64,000 bases of DNA from Isoetes taiwanensis. Lineage: Eukaryota > Streptophyta > Lycopodiopsida > Isoetales > Isoetaceae. The stretch lies in contig JAJEKV010000010.1 of assembly GCA_021234155.1 (NCBI GenBank), positions 7,042,871 to 7,106,870 on the forward strand, written 5' to 3'. Positions 23,001 to 33,796 of the stretch are shown here, piece after piece (the stretch's first letter is position 1; every line of letters begins with the position of its first letter). The notes below the pieces were generated by a model. That model made no database searches. It saw only the letters and a program-made list of their open reading frames with translations, and was not told where the DNA came from. The position numbers were made by a program, and so were the translations under genes.

Positions 23001-23865
23001 TTTGGAGGCTAGTTTGGACACTTTGGGCCCGCCTACAACAATATATTTACTATTCCATCTCACAAGTATGCCAGGATTTGGATGGTATAGGCACCCAATG
23101 CAACGCAACTTCACATCCACTGGGAGTGTGGAAACCCCTTTGTTACGGTGGCGCCCATACACCTCATGCCCAAATATTGGTCGCACACAGCATCTTCAAA
23201 ATCGGCGAGGGAGGTGAAATCCTTACCCACGAGGATGGCACTAGACGAATGCCATATCTCATAGAGTTCCTTAATAAGCATGTACCTCATCAAAGGCATC
23301 CCACTTGTCCCAGCTCCCAAAGGTATAGTGCCATTTTCACTACTACAAAAATAGGTAGAAATGGCACAAAAGTGACATTTATGCTCCGCCTCTTGTTAGA
23401 GCATAAATGTCACTTTTGTGTCATTTGGGGAGCACAAACATCATAAATGGCACAAAAGTGACATTTATGCTCTATAAAAAGGCGGAGCATAAATGTCACT
23501 TTTGTGCCATTTCTACCTATTTTTGTAGTAGTGTTTCATCTCCATGTGGGCATGCAACACCTTTGTCCGCCACTTGTTTTGTTACATGCTCATCTCCCAC
23601 ACGCCTCTTCTTTGACATTGATATTGTATCCTTATTCCTTGGGTTTTGGCGTCCTCCTGGGCCAGATGTTGACGGACCCTTTGGCCTCTTCAAGAGTATT
23701 ACCATCTACGGTCAGTCGTGGATGAGGTATTTTTGAGAAAAGCACCTCCTCGACACGAATATTAACCATAATGTCTAGAATTCCTCTGAAATGGCAAAGA
23801 CTCGAACTTTCAAGAAATCCCATGTCTACAATATGCCCGTCCTGATAAACGTTCAACATCTGCAT
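22959..23865 (-). pseudogene. Unrecognised gene remnant interrupted by a MITE
   Basis: Minus-strand open pieces on both sides of the MITE. The right piece (23865-23632) reads VYQDGHIVDMGFLESSSL and RVEEVLFSKIPHPRLTVDGN. The left pieces (23320-23111 and 23186-22959) read GAGTSGMPLMRYMLIKELYE, KDFTSLADFEDAVCDQYLG and KYIVVGGPKVSKLAS. The pieces lie in different frames with stops between. They look like one decayed protein-coding sequence; I do not recognise the family. It may be connected with the DUF7869-like remnant directly downstream. Confidence 0.4.
23338..23533. mobile_element. CACTA-type MITE, 196 bp, near-perfect palindrome
   Basis: Starts CACTACTACAAAAATAGGTA and ends with its exact reverse complement, with about 54 bases of perfect terminal inverted repeat. 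The interior is also largely self-complementary, so the transcript could fold into one long hairpin of roughly 85 paired bases per arm. It is flanked by TTT on both sides (23335-23337 and 23534-23536), a 3-bp target duplication as expected for the CACTA superfamily. No coding capacity. The near-perfect arms point to a fairly recent insertion or strong selection for pairing. Confidence 0.9.
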
Positions 23866-23899
23866 ACAAAGGGCGTTAGAAATGCATCATTTAACGACA

Positions 23900-25550
23900 C
23901 ATATTTTTTGCCACAAAAAAGTTATGCCCTCAAACTATTATATATGAACCGACTAATTGAATAGAGTCCCCAAATTGGGCGTTTGGGAATTGCAACCCCT
24001 CCATTGATGGGCTAGTTTATCGTCCTTGCCAAAGAAGAATAGGGTTAATTTGGGCGACCATCTAATTTAGAACTAGATGTCACCCTACCAAGGGGGTACA
24101 GTAAGAGGAACAACAAGAATCCTAAGAAAATATCAAAGTGGCATCAATCGAAGGGGCTGGGGTTGCATATTCTTTAATGCCCAGATATAGGGCATGTTTT
24201 TGGTTACTCATATAGGTACAACCATGATCAAGCTATACACATCAATCTAGTTGTTGTTATTGTCGGTGTCAATGAACATGGAACATTCCCTTCTTCGCAA
24301 GTTGCAAATGGCTGTGGTAGAAAGGATGTCATACAATTGAAGTTTTTGGACTGACACTTAACCCAATGTGCTCTCTCTTCACAACTACTTAACTAGTTGT
24401 CCATAGATACTTTCGTTTTATCCATCGCCAGTTACTTTCTAACTAAACCAGTTCTATTCCTTGCCGACTGAAATTGATGTCTGCCTCCACCTCGTGTTGG
24501 CCTCAGTCCTGTAACATATCTTTTAGGATCTTTGATTCGAAGATCTTCTTCTCAGCAGAATATATTCGCTAGTCGTACTCCTTTGATCTACAGGTGGCAT
24601 CTGCGCTTGTGCACTATGATCCCGTTTAGCTCATAAGCCATAACGGTCCCATAAGCACTCTTTAGGTAATAGCATGGGGAATATCAATTTCTTGACAAAA
24701 GGAGCTTCAAGATCCAACCTTGATCACATGACTAAATCATTGTATGAATTACAATTCACCTTCTGAGAAGGCATTTACGACTTCATCTTCGTCCGATCCT
24801 GGGTAAATCCAGAATATATGCTACCCATATCTAGAGCATATATCATCTTCAATCTTGTTTAATATCCAATTCAGGTCACTTGTTAGCTATTCTGACCCTC
24901 GTAACTTTAAGGTAACTCCATAATAGGAATTAATTCGGGCCATTTTTCCAACAAGTGCCTTGAGAGTTTCTCACTTTTGAGCGATTGGAACTCTTACCTT
25001 CTATTGCTTCATACCATCAACAATCGTAGATCAGTATCTGATGTGTTTGGCTATTGGACTACACTAGGCACCATCCCATACCAGCACGTATGCAACCTTA
25101 CCAACACAAGTCTTTTGCAACATATATCTTCTATAATAGATCCTCTATAACATAAACTTTACGTTCACATAATCATGCCTTTTAGCATGCTATTTGACCC
25201 CCAATTAGATAATGTTGCTACCTTAGACAAATTTCTCGTCTTGTCTAACTTACATTATGGTTCTTAACTTCTGACCAATCCAAACTTCCTCAGATCGTTG
25301 TTAGGTAGGATAAATCCTCCTCCAGGCATGTCCACATTAGGTCATCCTTCAGGTTGGTTTGTTGCTTGTCCTCAACAAGTCCGTAACAACCCGTGGATGT
25401 TATACTAAAATAATTTCTAAGATATCAACATGTGCTTCTCAAGTGATAGTCCTAACCCCTACCCATATACATATGGGTATTAACATCACATCAACAGAGT
25501 TCCCATCCCAAGCATGGCATGCAAATCATTTTTAAAACTTTAGAACAGCA
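23900..25550. other. AT-rich stretch without a recognisable gene
   Basis: No long frame, no obvious terminal repeats and no family match on either strand. The composition is unremarkable. It ends where D1 copy 2 begins, at about 25623. Confidence 0.6.
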
Positions 25551-26379
25551 GCCTTGCTACTTCATCTTTGGCTATTCAAGACATTCAATCTTGTGCCATG
25601 CTTTGCAATTCTTGATTCAATGATATTGCTGCTGCTTAGATACTCAAGGATCATTAACCATGGAAACAATTTTCTCACCATGGTAGAGTCCCTCATGGAC
25701 CTTTATCGTGAAAGCTCATCCTGCATTTATGTTCAGCCATGGTATTTCACTCTAGTCTCCATAAGTATCCAATTGATTCTTCACAAAATATCCTTTCATC
25801 CAAGATTAGCTAGCTTAACTATGCGCTTCTCAAGAAAAATCTACTCACAACTTGAACGTTGTTACATGTTTTACCAGTTTTCTTTTCTTCAGGAGTTGAG
25901 GAATCACCTATCTTCTTTTCAGGAGTTGGAAAATCACCTTTCAGCAAGTGCTCATTTTGGGGATTTCCTTGTGCTTTTGGGAGGGCTGACATGAGCAAAT
26001 TTCATTGGACTTAACTTGTCCACATCAATCAAACCTGCATAGTATTTCTACAAGTTAGATTAGATGAACACTTTTAAAGCAGATTACAATTATAGTCAAA
26101 GTTATTACCCTTTTCCAGTTTGAGCTCTTTACAGATTTGGTCTTCTCCTTTGCAACTCTCTCTGGAATGAAGTCAGTAGCAGCAGGCTTTATGTATAGAG
26201 AAGTGGTACTGTCATCTTCTTCTTTACCTCTTTTCTTGCTCCTCAGCACCTTGTTTTGCTTGTCTTCCTTGCTACTGTCCTTGTCACTATCATTGTCACT
26301 TTTCTATTCACTTTCAACAGGATGGTATTCCTTGAATAGCAACTCTTGCAAGCTGCTGCCTGGTACCTCTTCATGTTAT

Positions 26380-27340
26380 CTAGGTATAGTGCAATGCATA
26401 CAATCCAAAACAGTAGAAAAGCAAAAAACATGGTATTTGTGACCACATGTTAATTTGACATGCAATTCATAGTCTCTATAGAACGAAAGGCCACATGCTT
26501 CACATGCATCCTTATTATCCAAGAAAGGCATGTCATAAGAACGCATACCTAGGTGCATCCGATTTTTGTTCGACTCACTTTGCAGAAAAGCAACATGTTT
26601 GCATTTGGCATGCAAATTTTTTCAATAGCCTCAACTTCACACTTCAGCTTGCAGATGTCAACCTTCAAGGTCTTTAATATGGAAATTGGATGTGTTGAGA
26701 GACACCCTTTTTATAGTGCTGGCCAATATATCATGCCAGATTTCTTCCTGTAATTTCAGCTTTTGAATAGCTCCTTGCTCTTCCGAAAAATCACTTTCTA
26801 AAGCTATCGTTAATTGTTTCAGATATCTGCTCCTCTTGCAGAGATGGTATTCTCAGCTTGAGTAAGTGCACGTTCTTTTTTTAAATAGTCTTCTTCTTCC
26901 AATAGAATCTCGTCTTCTTTTTCAGTTTTCATGGCAGCAAGTTTCCTAAGTTGATTCAATATAGCATTGATGTTGTTGCTATAACTATTACCCTTTTGTT
27001 TAACTTGCCGCTCAGAAGTCTTGAAAGCATCAGCAGCAAATGATGCCCAATTGATATCATATTGTTCAGGATTTGCACTGCTCGAGGGGAGTTGGCCCAG
27101 GCAAAAGCTCTAGCAAAGGTCACTCTAACTTCATTGTTAGTGGGCTTGTATATTTGGTAAATCCGTTGAAGAAAGTCGTGCAGTTGAGTTTCATAGGTAG
27201 ACCGAATAAGTTTTAGATTAATTGTCCCTTTCCTCAATGGCATCTTCCAAACTCGAAAAAAATCAGCCTCTGTAACATCTTTTGGCTTAATTTCTTTGGG
27301 CCTTCCCTTTGAAGAGCTCAGTTAACATGGAATTCGTATA
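26380..27340 (-). pseudogene. Coiled coil / Cys-His gene remnant, D1 copy 2
   Basis: Second copy of the minus-strand gene at 4470-5500. The middle section is best read here: PEQYDINWASFAADAFKTSE, NSYSNNINAILNQLRKLAAM and an acidic KEDEILLEEEDYLKK. The terminal piece (26615-26376) keeps CEACGLSFYRDYELHVKLTC and HKYHVFCF. Small indels separate the pieces into different frames. Because both copies conserve the Cys/His pattern, that end was probably functional before the duplication. Confidence 0.5.
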
Positions 27341-28253
27341 ATCGTATTCCATTCTAGCCATCAGCAGATCCTGCATGCACAAAAAATTCAAAACTTTCTG
27401 GGCACAGAATTAGTAGGAGTGAGATCACAAAAGGAAAATTAAGAATAACCTCGCCGGAATTGAGTGCCATCACAAGAAAAATGTTGCTTGATGAATTTGA
27501 AAAACAAAGTGCTGGTAGCTTGATCGATTGAATAGAAAGAGGAAAAGGTGGCAATGATTCTTAAACAATTATATAAAAATAGGGGATACCTCGAAGAGAA
27601 CTCGCGCTCAAAAATTGATGAAAAATTATCAAGAGTGTATCCTTCACCATAATGATGCCACCCAAATCAATTGCACTGACAGGAACCAAAAAATCTATTG
27701 CATTGGGATCTGGTTGCGAATGATTTTTGTCTCACTTAGTATTACTTTAAAATCATAAAGAGGTTTTAATGCATTAGCAAACTTACATTGGTACATACAG
27801 AAATAAGGTTTACAATCACAAGAGCACCAAAAACCTACAAAACTAGCCACAAATTTAAATTATGTCATACATATGCAAAAGAAAGCAGATCCCCAAAAGC
27901 AACAATACCATTACCCAGAAGTATAATGGACACGAGAAACGAAGGCATGAAAGCCAAATCAACAGATAACTTGCCTCTGTGACAGATGCTATTGTCGAAT
28001 TTGACTCTGTTTGATTGCCAGATTTCACTTTGTTTGCAGGAAACTAAAGGCATGGAAGCTAAAGCAACAAATAACTTGCCTCTGCAGCCAAGCTTATACT
28101 AAAGTAAAAAGCCACTGCAAGCCATTTATTTGGTTCTTGTAGCAGTCTATCTAAGACATTGAACATCTATTCCAGGGTTATGATGCCAACAATTGCAAAG
28201 GTTAGGATATTGATCACAACCAAAAAAGGACCAAGTGCAATAGATAATACATT

Positions 28254-28612
28254 AGAAGGAAGCGTATATCTTTTAAATTTATAAGCACATGCAGTGGTTG
28301 GCTATTCTTATAGCTTTCCTCTATGTCCAAGTGTAAAGTACAATCCTGATAGAAAATTTGTACATTGAACAAACGTGAAATATCATAGGCAGATTGGCAT
28401 GGATCAATTTTTCAAAAGCAAGGACCATTTAAGAGTCTGTCGTTGTTAGACATTTATTTGGCCCTTGTTATCCTCTACCAAAAGTCCCAACCTTGTAGTA
28501 TCTTTTCCAAATACTGCTACGAGCAATGCTTCAGCAAGCCCTGCAAATAAACAAGTTGCCCATTGAAACGAAATTATTTTTGAATCCATGTATGTCTTTT
28601 TAGTGAGATTTG
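28254..28612. other. Segment present only in D1 copy 2
   Basis: About 355 bases sit between AATACATTA and TTTGGCGAGAG; these flanks are joined directly in copy 1 near 6400. No clear target duplication or terminal repeat is visible. I cannot say whether this is an insertion here or a deletion in copy 1. Confidence 0.7.
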
Positions 28613-29504
28613 GCGAGAGAGTTTGAATTTAATGACATCTTTCAAATTTTCAAATCATGATTACCTAGCATGATATTCCTTCCTAGTCAGTTAGCTGAAG
28701 ATGGAAACAATGATGTTTCAAGTGCATGGTTGTTGTCCTGTCAAGGACATACTAATCAAGATATAAGTTCTGAAAATGTTTATTAAATTCTACAAAACAA
28801 TGTCTTGTAGCACGAACTGAATAAATAAAATTTCCTTCAATAAAAACTCAACGACATTTTAATACAGGAAAAACCATGTGAGACTGACATAGAACTTTCT
28901 ATTACGCATGTTTGGACATTTCTCTAATATAGTGATTTGTCCAACTTAAAGGTCATAGGTGGAGATAGCAACATCTACGAACTTAAAATCATGCCATCTT
29001 CATGTGCCAACAACAACCCATATAATTCTCTGGCAGTTCTAAGGAAAAAAACTTCATTGAAAAAAATGCACTCTCAGAGGAAAAAGACGAAAGGATTCAA
29101 TTTCGTTACACACATCATGGTCTCCATTGGAGTAACAAAAAGAGGATTTGCCACTCACAAATGCAGTTTCTAAATATTATCCATGACAATGGAAATTTAT
29201 GAAGTAATTTCCTTAGGAAATTACCATTACCCTTTTACTCGCATTGCAAATTTCCACATATTTGTAGGCACTGAAAAATTAGGGATCCCATCAAGCACCC
29301 AATCCAAAAGCATAGCCGAATCCTGTACTCCACCATCCTTGCATAATAATTTAGTTAAAGAAATGACATCTTATATTATAATGTTATAGCGTAAGTATGT
29401 CATGAATGAAACCCTAATTTGGATGGTTGAGATCATGCATCCGAAGACCGAGATTTATCATACGACTTCCCACCACCATGATTGGTCGTGCTCTAATGTC
29501 TGAA

Positions 29505-31285
29505 TAGGAAAGGGAAAAGGAAAAGGGAGGAGAAAAGGGCAAAGTGAAAGGAAAAAAGGCACGGGTAAAAGGGAAAGAAAGAAAGGGAAAAAAGGAAAGC
29601 GAAAAAGAGCACGGAAAAGGGGAAGGAAAATAAAGAAAAAAAGGACACTACGAAAAGGAGAAGATGGAAGGAACGAGGATAGGAGTAAAAGGGAAGTTGA
29701 AAAGGTGATGAGAAAAAGGGTAGAGAGGAGGGAAGGGAAAAGGGAAAAGGAAAGAAAAGGGAAAGGGAAAGGTAAAAGAAAGGGGAAGGAGGAGGGAGTG
29801 AAAAGGAACACTGGAAAAGGGGAAGAGGAAAAAGGTGCGGAAAGGAGGAAAAGGGAGGAGATAAGGGCAAAGAGAAAGGAAAAAAGACACGGGTAAAAGG
29901 GAAAAGGAAATGGAAAGGAGCACAAAAAAGAGAAAGGAAAAGAAAGAGAGAAAATAAAGGAAAAAAGGACACTATGAAAAGGAGAAGAGGGAAATGGTGA
30001 GGACAGGAGTAAAAGGGAAGGGAAAAAGGGGATGAGGAAAAGGGTAGAGAGAAGGGAAGGGAAAAGGAAAAGGGAAAAAGATAGGAGAAGGGAAAAGGAA
30101 AGGGAAAAAAGGGAGAGGAGGAGGGAGCAAAAAGGGGCAGTGGGAAAGGGAAAGAGAAAAAAGGTGGGGAAAGGAGAAAAAAAGAAGGGACAAAGGACAT
30201 GAGAAAAAGGAAAGAGAAAAAGGGAGGGGAGAAGGGATGGAAAGGGAAAAAGGAAAAAGCGAGGGGAGTTGCAAAAGGGAAAAAGGGCATGGGGAAAAGA
30301 GGAAAAGAAAATAAGGAGAGAAGCGGAAAAAGGAAGAGAGAAAGGAGGGAGAAAAAGGGGAAAGGAAAAAAGAAAAGAACAAAGGAGGGAGGAAAGGAAA
30401 AGAAAAAAGACTACGAGAAAAAGGGAAGAGGGAAAGAGTGGGCAAAGGGAAGGAAGAAATGGCACTGTAAAAAGGGGAAGAGAAATAAAGGGAAGGGAAA
30501 AAAGACATGAGAAACAGAAAGGGAAAAAGGAAATAAAAAGGAGGCGGAAGAGAGAAAAATGGAAGGGAAAAGGGCACGAAAAAAAACGGAAGAGAGAAAA
30601 GGTCGGGAGAGGAGGAAAAGGGAACGGAAAAAAGCTATTGGTAAAGGGGAAGGGGGAAAAGAAAGCGAAGGGGATGGAATGGGAGAAAAGGAAAATAAAA
30701 TAAGGTAAAAGGAAAAAGGAAATGTGAAAAGGGGAGGGGAAAAGGGGAAAGAGGGAAAAAGGGAAAAGCAAGGAGGGGGGAAATGGAAAAGGCAAACGTG
30801 AAAAAAGTGGAAGCAAATGGAAAAAGGCAAAAGGGAAAAAACGGGGGGTAAAATGGGAAAATAGAAAGGGGAAAAGGGAAAAAGAGAAGGAAAAAAGGGA
30901 AAAGGAGAGGAGGGAAAAGGTGAAGAAAGGGGAAAAGAGGAGCGAAAAAGAGCATGAAAAAATAGAAGAGAAAAGGGACATGGCAAAAAAAGGGAAGAGG
31001 GAAAGGATGAGGAAAGGGGAAAACCGAAGGAAAAATGGACATGGAAAAAGGGAAAGGGAAAGAGGGAAAAGAAAAAAGGAGGGGGAAAAGGAAGGGAAAA
31101 GAGCACTAGAAAAAAGGGAAGACGGAAGGGCTGGGCAAAAGAGGAAAAGAGAAGGGAAAAAGGGGAAAAAAAGAAAAGGTGGGGAGAAGGAAAGGGGAAA
31201 GCAGAAAGGAAAACTTAGAGAGAAGGGCACAAGGAAAAGGGGAAGAGGGAAAAGGGAAAAGGGAAAAGGTAAGGGGAAGTGCGAA
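29505..31285. repeat. Polypurine tract, about 1.8 kb, inside the Helitron
   Basis: The plus strand is almost all G and A, built from variants of GGGAAAAGG/AAAAGGG with rare C or T. A higher-order period of about 323 bases is visible at the left end. For example, the GGACACTA-GAAAAGGAGAAGA segment near 29645 recurs near 29968, and the GGGTAGAGAG-AGGGAAGGG segment near 29717 recurs near 30043. The minus strand is correspondingly pyrimidine-rich and gives a long open frame of Phe/Ser/Leu/Pro, which is a composition artefact. Such tracts can form triplex DNA and stall polymerases. Confidence 0.95.
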
Positions 31286-31374
31286 ATGTGTTCGAATGCT
31301 CTTGATTATCCAATTTTAAAAACATGAATCCATTTAACAATTGCTCCAGTATATCATTCACAGTTTCTAGCTAT

Positions 31375-31391
31375 GCCCAGCAACGCTGGGC
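31375..31391 (+). terminator. Helitron 3' terminal hairpin
   Basis: A 7-bp perfect stem, GCCCAGC/GCTGGGC, with an AAC loop, extendable by one T-A pair. It lies 11 bases upstream of the CTAG end. In Helitrons this structure signals the end of rolling-circle transfer. Confidence 0.85.
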
Positions 31392-32162
31392 ACCTTAACT
31401 AGTCCACTTATAATGTAATGTAATTAATATAATGAAGAACCTCATTTCTTCATTGAGTACCTATTCGCCATCCAAAGGTAACGGCATGCCTTGTTCAACA
31501 TAGGCTGTTTGCATGTTGCCATGAACACAACATTAGGGAAAAACTAGAATTTTGACTTTCCTTGGAGTTCTAAGTACATTTCTAGAAACTAGACAATTCC
31601 CATTGAACAACATTATACACGCTTAACTGGTGGTGTGCATAACTTTTTTAACAGAGTGTAGGTCTTGCGAGCATCCAATCGCTTGGGTACTCTACCAGAG
31701 ATGTAGGTATCTAGTGTTGGGGAGTCATCACCTGGTGCGTATGAACAAAATAGATTCTTATAAGAACCACTAAACATGCACAATACCACATCAAAAAATG
31801 CGATAATTACTTGAGCTTCTAGTTTACTCCCTTCCATAGAAAGAATAGCATTGCACCATGAACATCCCATTAGATGGTTTCCAGAGCGGCTGCCCAACAA
31901 CAGGGCGGCCGATAGTTTATAGAGGATACTGGGTTTGGAACAGTTTTTGGCATATTCTCGACATATAATGACATATACCTAGAATATACCACAAACCCAC
32001 CTGAACTAACCCAAAAAGAGCACAGCAAAGCAAGCCCGTCTCAGGGATTTAAAACCCCAAGGCGTGGTTTTAGCATCTTTAATGTGCAAATGTGGCCCTG
32101 ATAGAAAACTTGATTTTGAGTTTCGTATAAGAAAGGACCCGGAGAAGCCATTCCGGGTTTCC

Positions 32163-33423
32163 ATGGCTGGATGGTTGAATGATGTGCTTAAAAGGGCAGA
32201 GAAGAACGCGATGCCTATTTCCAGAGAATTTGCTTATCGTATGGTCTACGAATGCATCAGACAAAGAGACTTAGAAAATTAGGCGAAAGTGCAATCTCTA
32301 ATATCCCAAAATGGGTTGGACTCTGTTTACGCCTTGATTGATCCCCTCATTCGCCTTTTTGCTTCTTGTGGTAGTTTAGCTGATGCAAGACAAGCATTTA
32401 GAAAAGTTTCTAACCCAACTCAGATACATGGAATGCAATTATTGATGCTCATTCCAAGCTTGGGAAGGGCAAGACCGCACTTAAACCGTATGAGAAGATG
32501 CAACAAAAGGGTTTTAAACCAAATGAGTTCATAATTTCTACCATTTTGAAAGCATGTGGTAGCTTAGGTGCCATAGATGAGGGCAAGCGTATCCATTTGC
32601 AAGTGAGAAAGAATGGGTTTCAAAACAGATGTTGTGGTGGGAAATGCACTCGTAGATATGTATGTGAAATGTGGTAGCTTGGATGATGCGTTTGAAGTGT
32701 TTGATAAACCGAGAAACAGAATGTAATAACATGGAGTACCATGATTCTTTGGATATGCACATTATGGCCAAGGTGCTCTTTGCGCCCCAGTTAGCTTTGA
32801 ACGTATGCAAAAGCGGGGAATAAAACCTGATGCATTTACATTCTCTAACATCTTAAAAGCTTGTTCAAGCAATGAGCAATATAGATCAAGGTAAGCGCCC
32901 ACGAGCGATTATTAGAAGTAAGCTTAAAAGAGATTATGTTTTGGAGAGTGCACTTGTAGACATGTATGCTAAATGTGGGAACTTGAGGAAAGCACGTAAG
33001 ATCTTCAACACGCTATCAAGTAAAAATGTGGTGATATGGGGTGCAATGATTGCGGGGTATTCTCACTTGGGGAGATTAAGGTGGTCGTGAAATGCTTTGA
33101 TCTTATGCGAGTTCTTCGGTGTCTTGCCAAATGATGTTGTATTTCTGGCCCTCTTAACAGGTTTTTGCCGAGCCGGCTTGGTTGATGAAGGCCTTAGAGT
33201 ATACAGAGGTATGCAGGAATACCATGAATTAAGACCAAATATATCTCATGTGACGTGCATGATGGATCTCTTGGGGCATGCAGGATGTTTTAATGAAGTA
33301 GAAGATGTGCTTAAGACTACAGTAAAACTTGATGTGTACCTATGGTCGACACTGCTTGATGCCTGTAGAATGCACTCTAATGTGGAGCTAGGCCAAAGGT
33401 GCTTCAATGAGATTGTTTTCTTA
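32163..33423 (+). pseudogene. PPR protein pseudogene, D1 copy 2
   Basis: Same start (MAGWLNDVLKRAEKNAMPIS) and repeat order as the gene at 7800, but more decayed. There is an in-frame TAG at 32279 (GAAAATTAGGCG where copy 1 has GAAACAGGTAGGCG), plus frameshifts around 32420, 32625, 32720, 32780 and 32900. The second half is open again from 33097 (CRAGLVDEGLRVYRGMQEYH, with Gln where copy 1 has a stop). It is truncated at 33423 after FNEIVFL by unrelated DNA. The two copies carry different defects, so they decayed separately. Confidence 0.85.
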
Positions 33424-33650
33424 GCTATAAGTCTATGCTTCTTCATGGGCAACTGGGTGTACAAGTACTGGTGTGGGCCTCTCGTGAGCCTGGGATTGAC
33501 TTGCTGCTGATAGTGTGCCAGCTTAACGTGCGTCAGAGCATCTGCATCCCAGAGCTTGCGAAGGAAAGTAGCATCTAGGTACAACTTAAGTGCCTTGTGA
33601 TCTTTCTTTGTCCTTACATGTACGCATCTGTTTGCCTGTACACCCCAGCG
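33424..33650 (-). mobile_element. Diverged fragment of a LINE-B-like element
   Basis: The minus-strand translation YLDATFLRKLWDADALTHVK, LAHYQQQVNP and KKHRLIA aligns with LINE-B at about 34440-34240 (FLGKLRDPALRAGQ-, KMAHYKGAHQP, KKRRLIA). It is clearly AT-richer than LINE-B itself. It lies exactly between the truncated PPR copy and the EF-hand fragment, and probably caused the truncation. Confidence 0.7.
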
Positions 33651-33722
33651 TGAGGATAAATATCAGAGCTTAGATTTTTGGGCATGACGTAAGAATACTA
33701 TCTATCTATCTTATCACTAAAA
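33650..33722 (+). pseudogene. EF-hand gene copy 1, left fragment
   Basis: GATAAATATCAGAGCTTAGATTTTTGGGCATG corresponds to the second EF-hand loop of the intact gene (about 61575-61610), although diverged. It ends at ACTAAAA (33716-33722), which is repeated at 40746-40752 on the other side of LINE-A. Confidence 0.65.
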
Positions 33723-33776
33723 TAGCAGAGTTATCAAAAATGGTGCGAAACTTTGTCTGGGGTGGAAATGAAGAGG
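33723..33776 (+). mobile_element. LINE-A (L1-like, 5'-truncated), left part
   Basis: The short stretch encodes SKMVRNFVWGGNEE, the conserved segment that in LINE-C (about 54120-54170) reads as a decayed IVRIVEILFGVEMS / WGGNE. It continues at 39398 after LINE-B with ANVKVAWEKC, where LINE-C has AMVKVAWAKM. Together the two parts restore the expected order, so LINE-B sits inside LINE-A. Confidence 0.75.
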
Positions 33777-33796
33777 AAGGAAGGAAGGAAGGAAGG
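33771..33796. repeat. GGAA microsatellite at the 3' end of LINE-B
   Basis: About five GGAA units directly abut the conserved LINE-B 3' end (ACTTTTATCGTCCACGGAG on the plus strand). A related insertion at 42739 ends instead in ATAGA units. A variable short tandem tail at the 3' end is typical of several non-L1 LINE groups. Confidence 0.75.

Larger units (their letters stand above)
19773..23006. repeat. Segmental duplication block D2, copy 2
   Basis: Second copy of 15035-18343. Its left edge abuts the reversed PPR fragment exactly where AATTACATCG begins. Its right edge is followed by unrelated minus-strand coding remnants. Confidence 0.9.
29369..31402 (+). mobile_element. Non-autonomous Helitron, 2034 bp, with polypurine cargo
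   Basis: The 5' end begins TCTTATATTATAATG. The 3' end has the hairpin GCCCAGC-AAC-GCTGGGC (31375-31391), then ACCTTAA and the terminal CTAG (31399-31402). The hairpin starts at the usual distance of about 11 bases from the end. The element sits between A (29368) and T (31403), with no target duplication, as Helitrons do. D1 copy 1 supplies the empty site: AAATACA|TCTATTTATAAG at about 7070-7088 matches the joined flanks AAATGACA|TCCACTTATAATG. There is no Rep/helicase coding, so it would depend on enzymes supplied elsewhere. Confidence 0.85.
25623..33423. repeat. Segmental duplication block D1, copy 2
   Basis: Collinear with 3795-9099. It is longer because of about 355 extra bases at 28254-28612 (absent between AATACATTA and TTTGGCGAGAG in copy 1) and the Helitron at 29369-31402. 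The right end is abrupt at 33423, within the PPR E domain, where a LINE-B-like fragment begins. Confidence 0.9.

Noticed and set aside
25400-25550. Possible LTR edge near the start of D1 copy 2
   Set aside because: No matching second LTR, primer-binding site or polypurine tract could be found.
29458-31230. 590-codon minus-strand open frame rich in Phe, Ser, Leu and Pro
   Set aside because: It is the complement of the polypurine tract. Stop codons cannot arise easily in such composition, and overlapping frames of the same kind are open on both strands.
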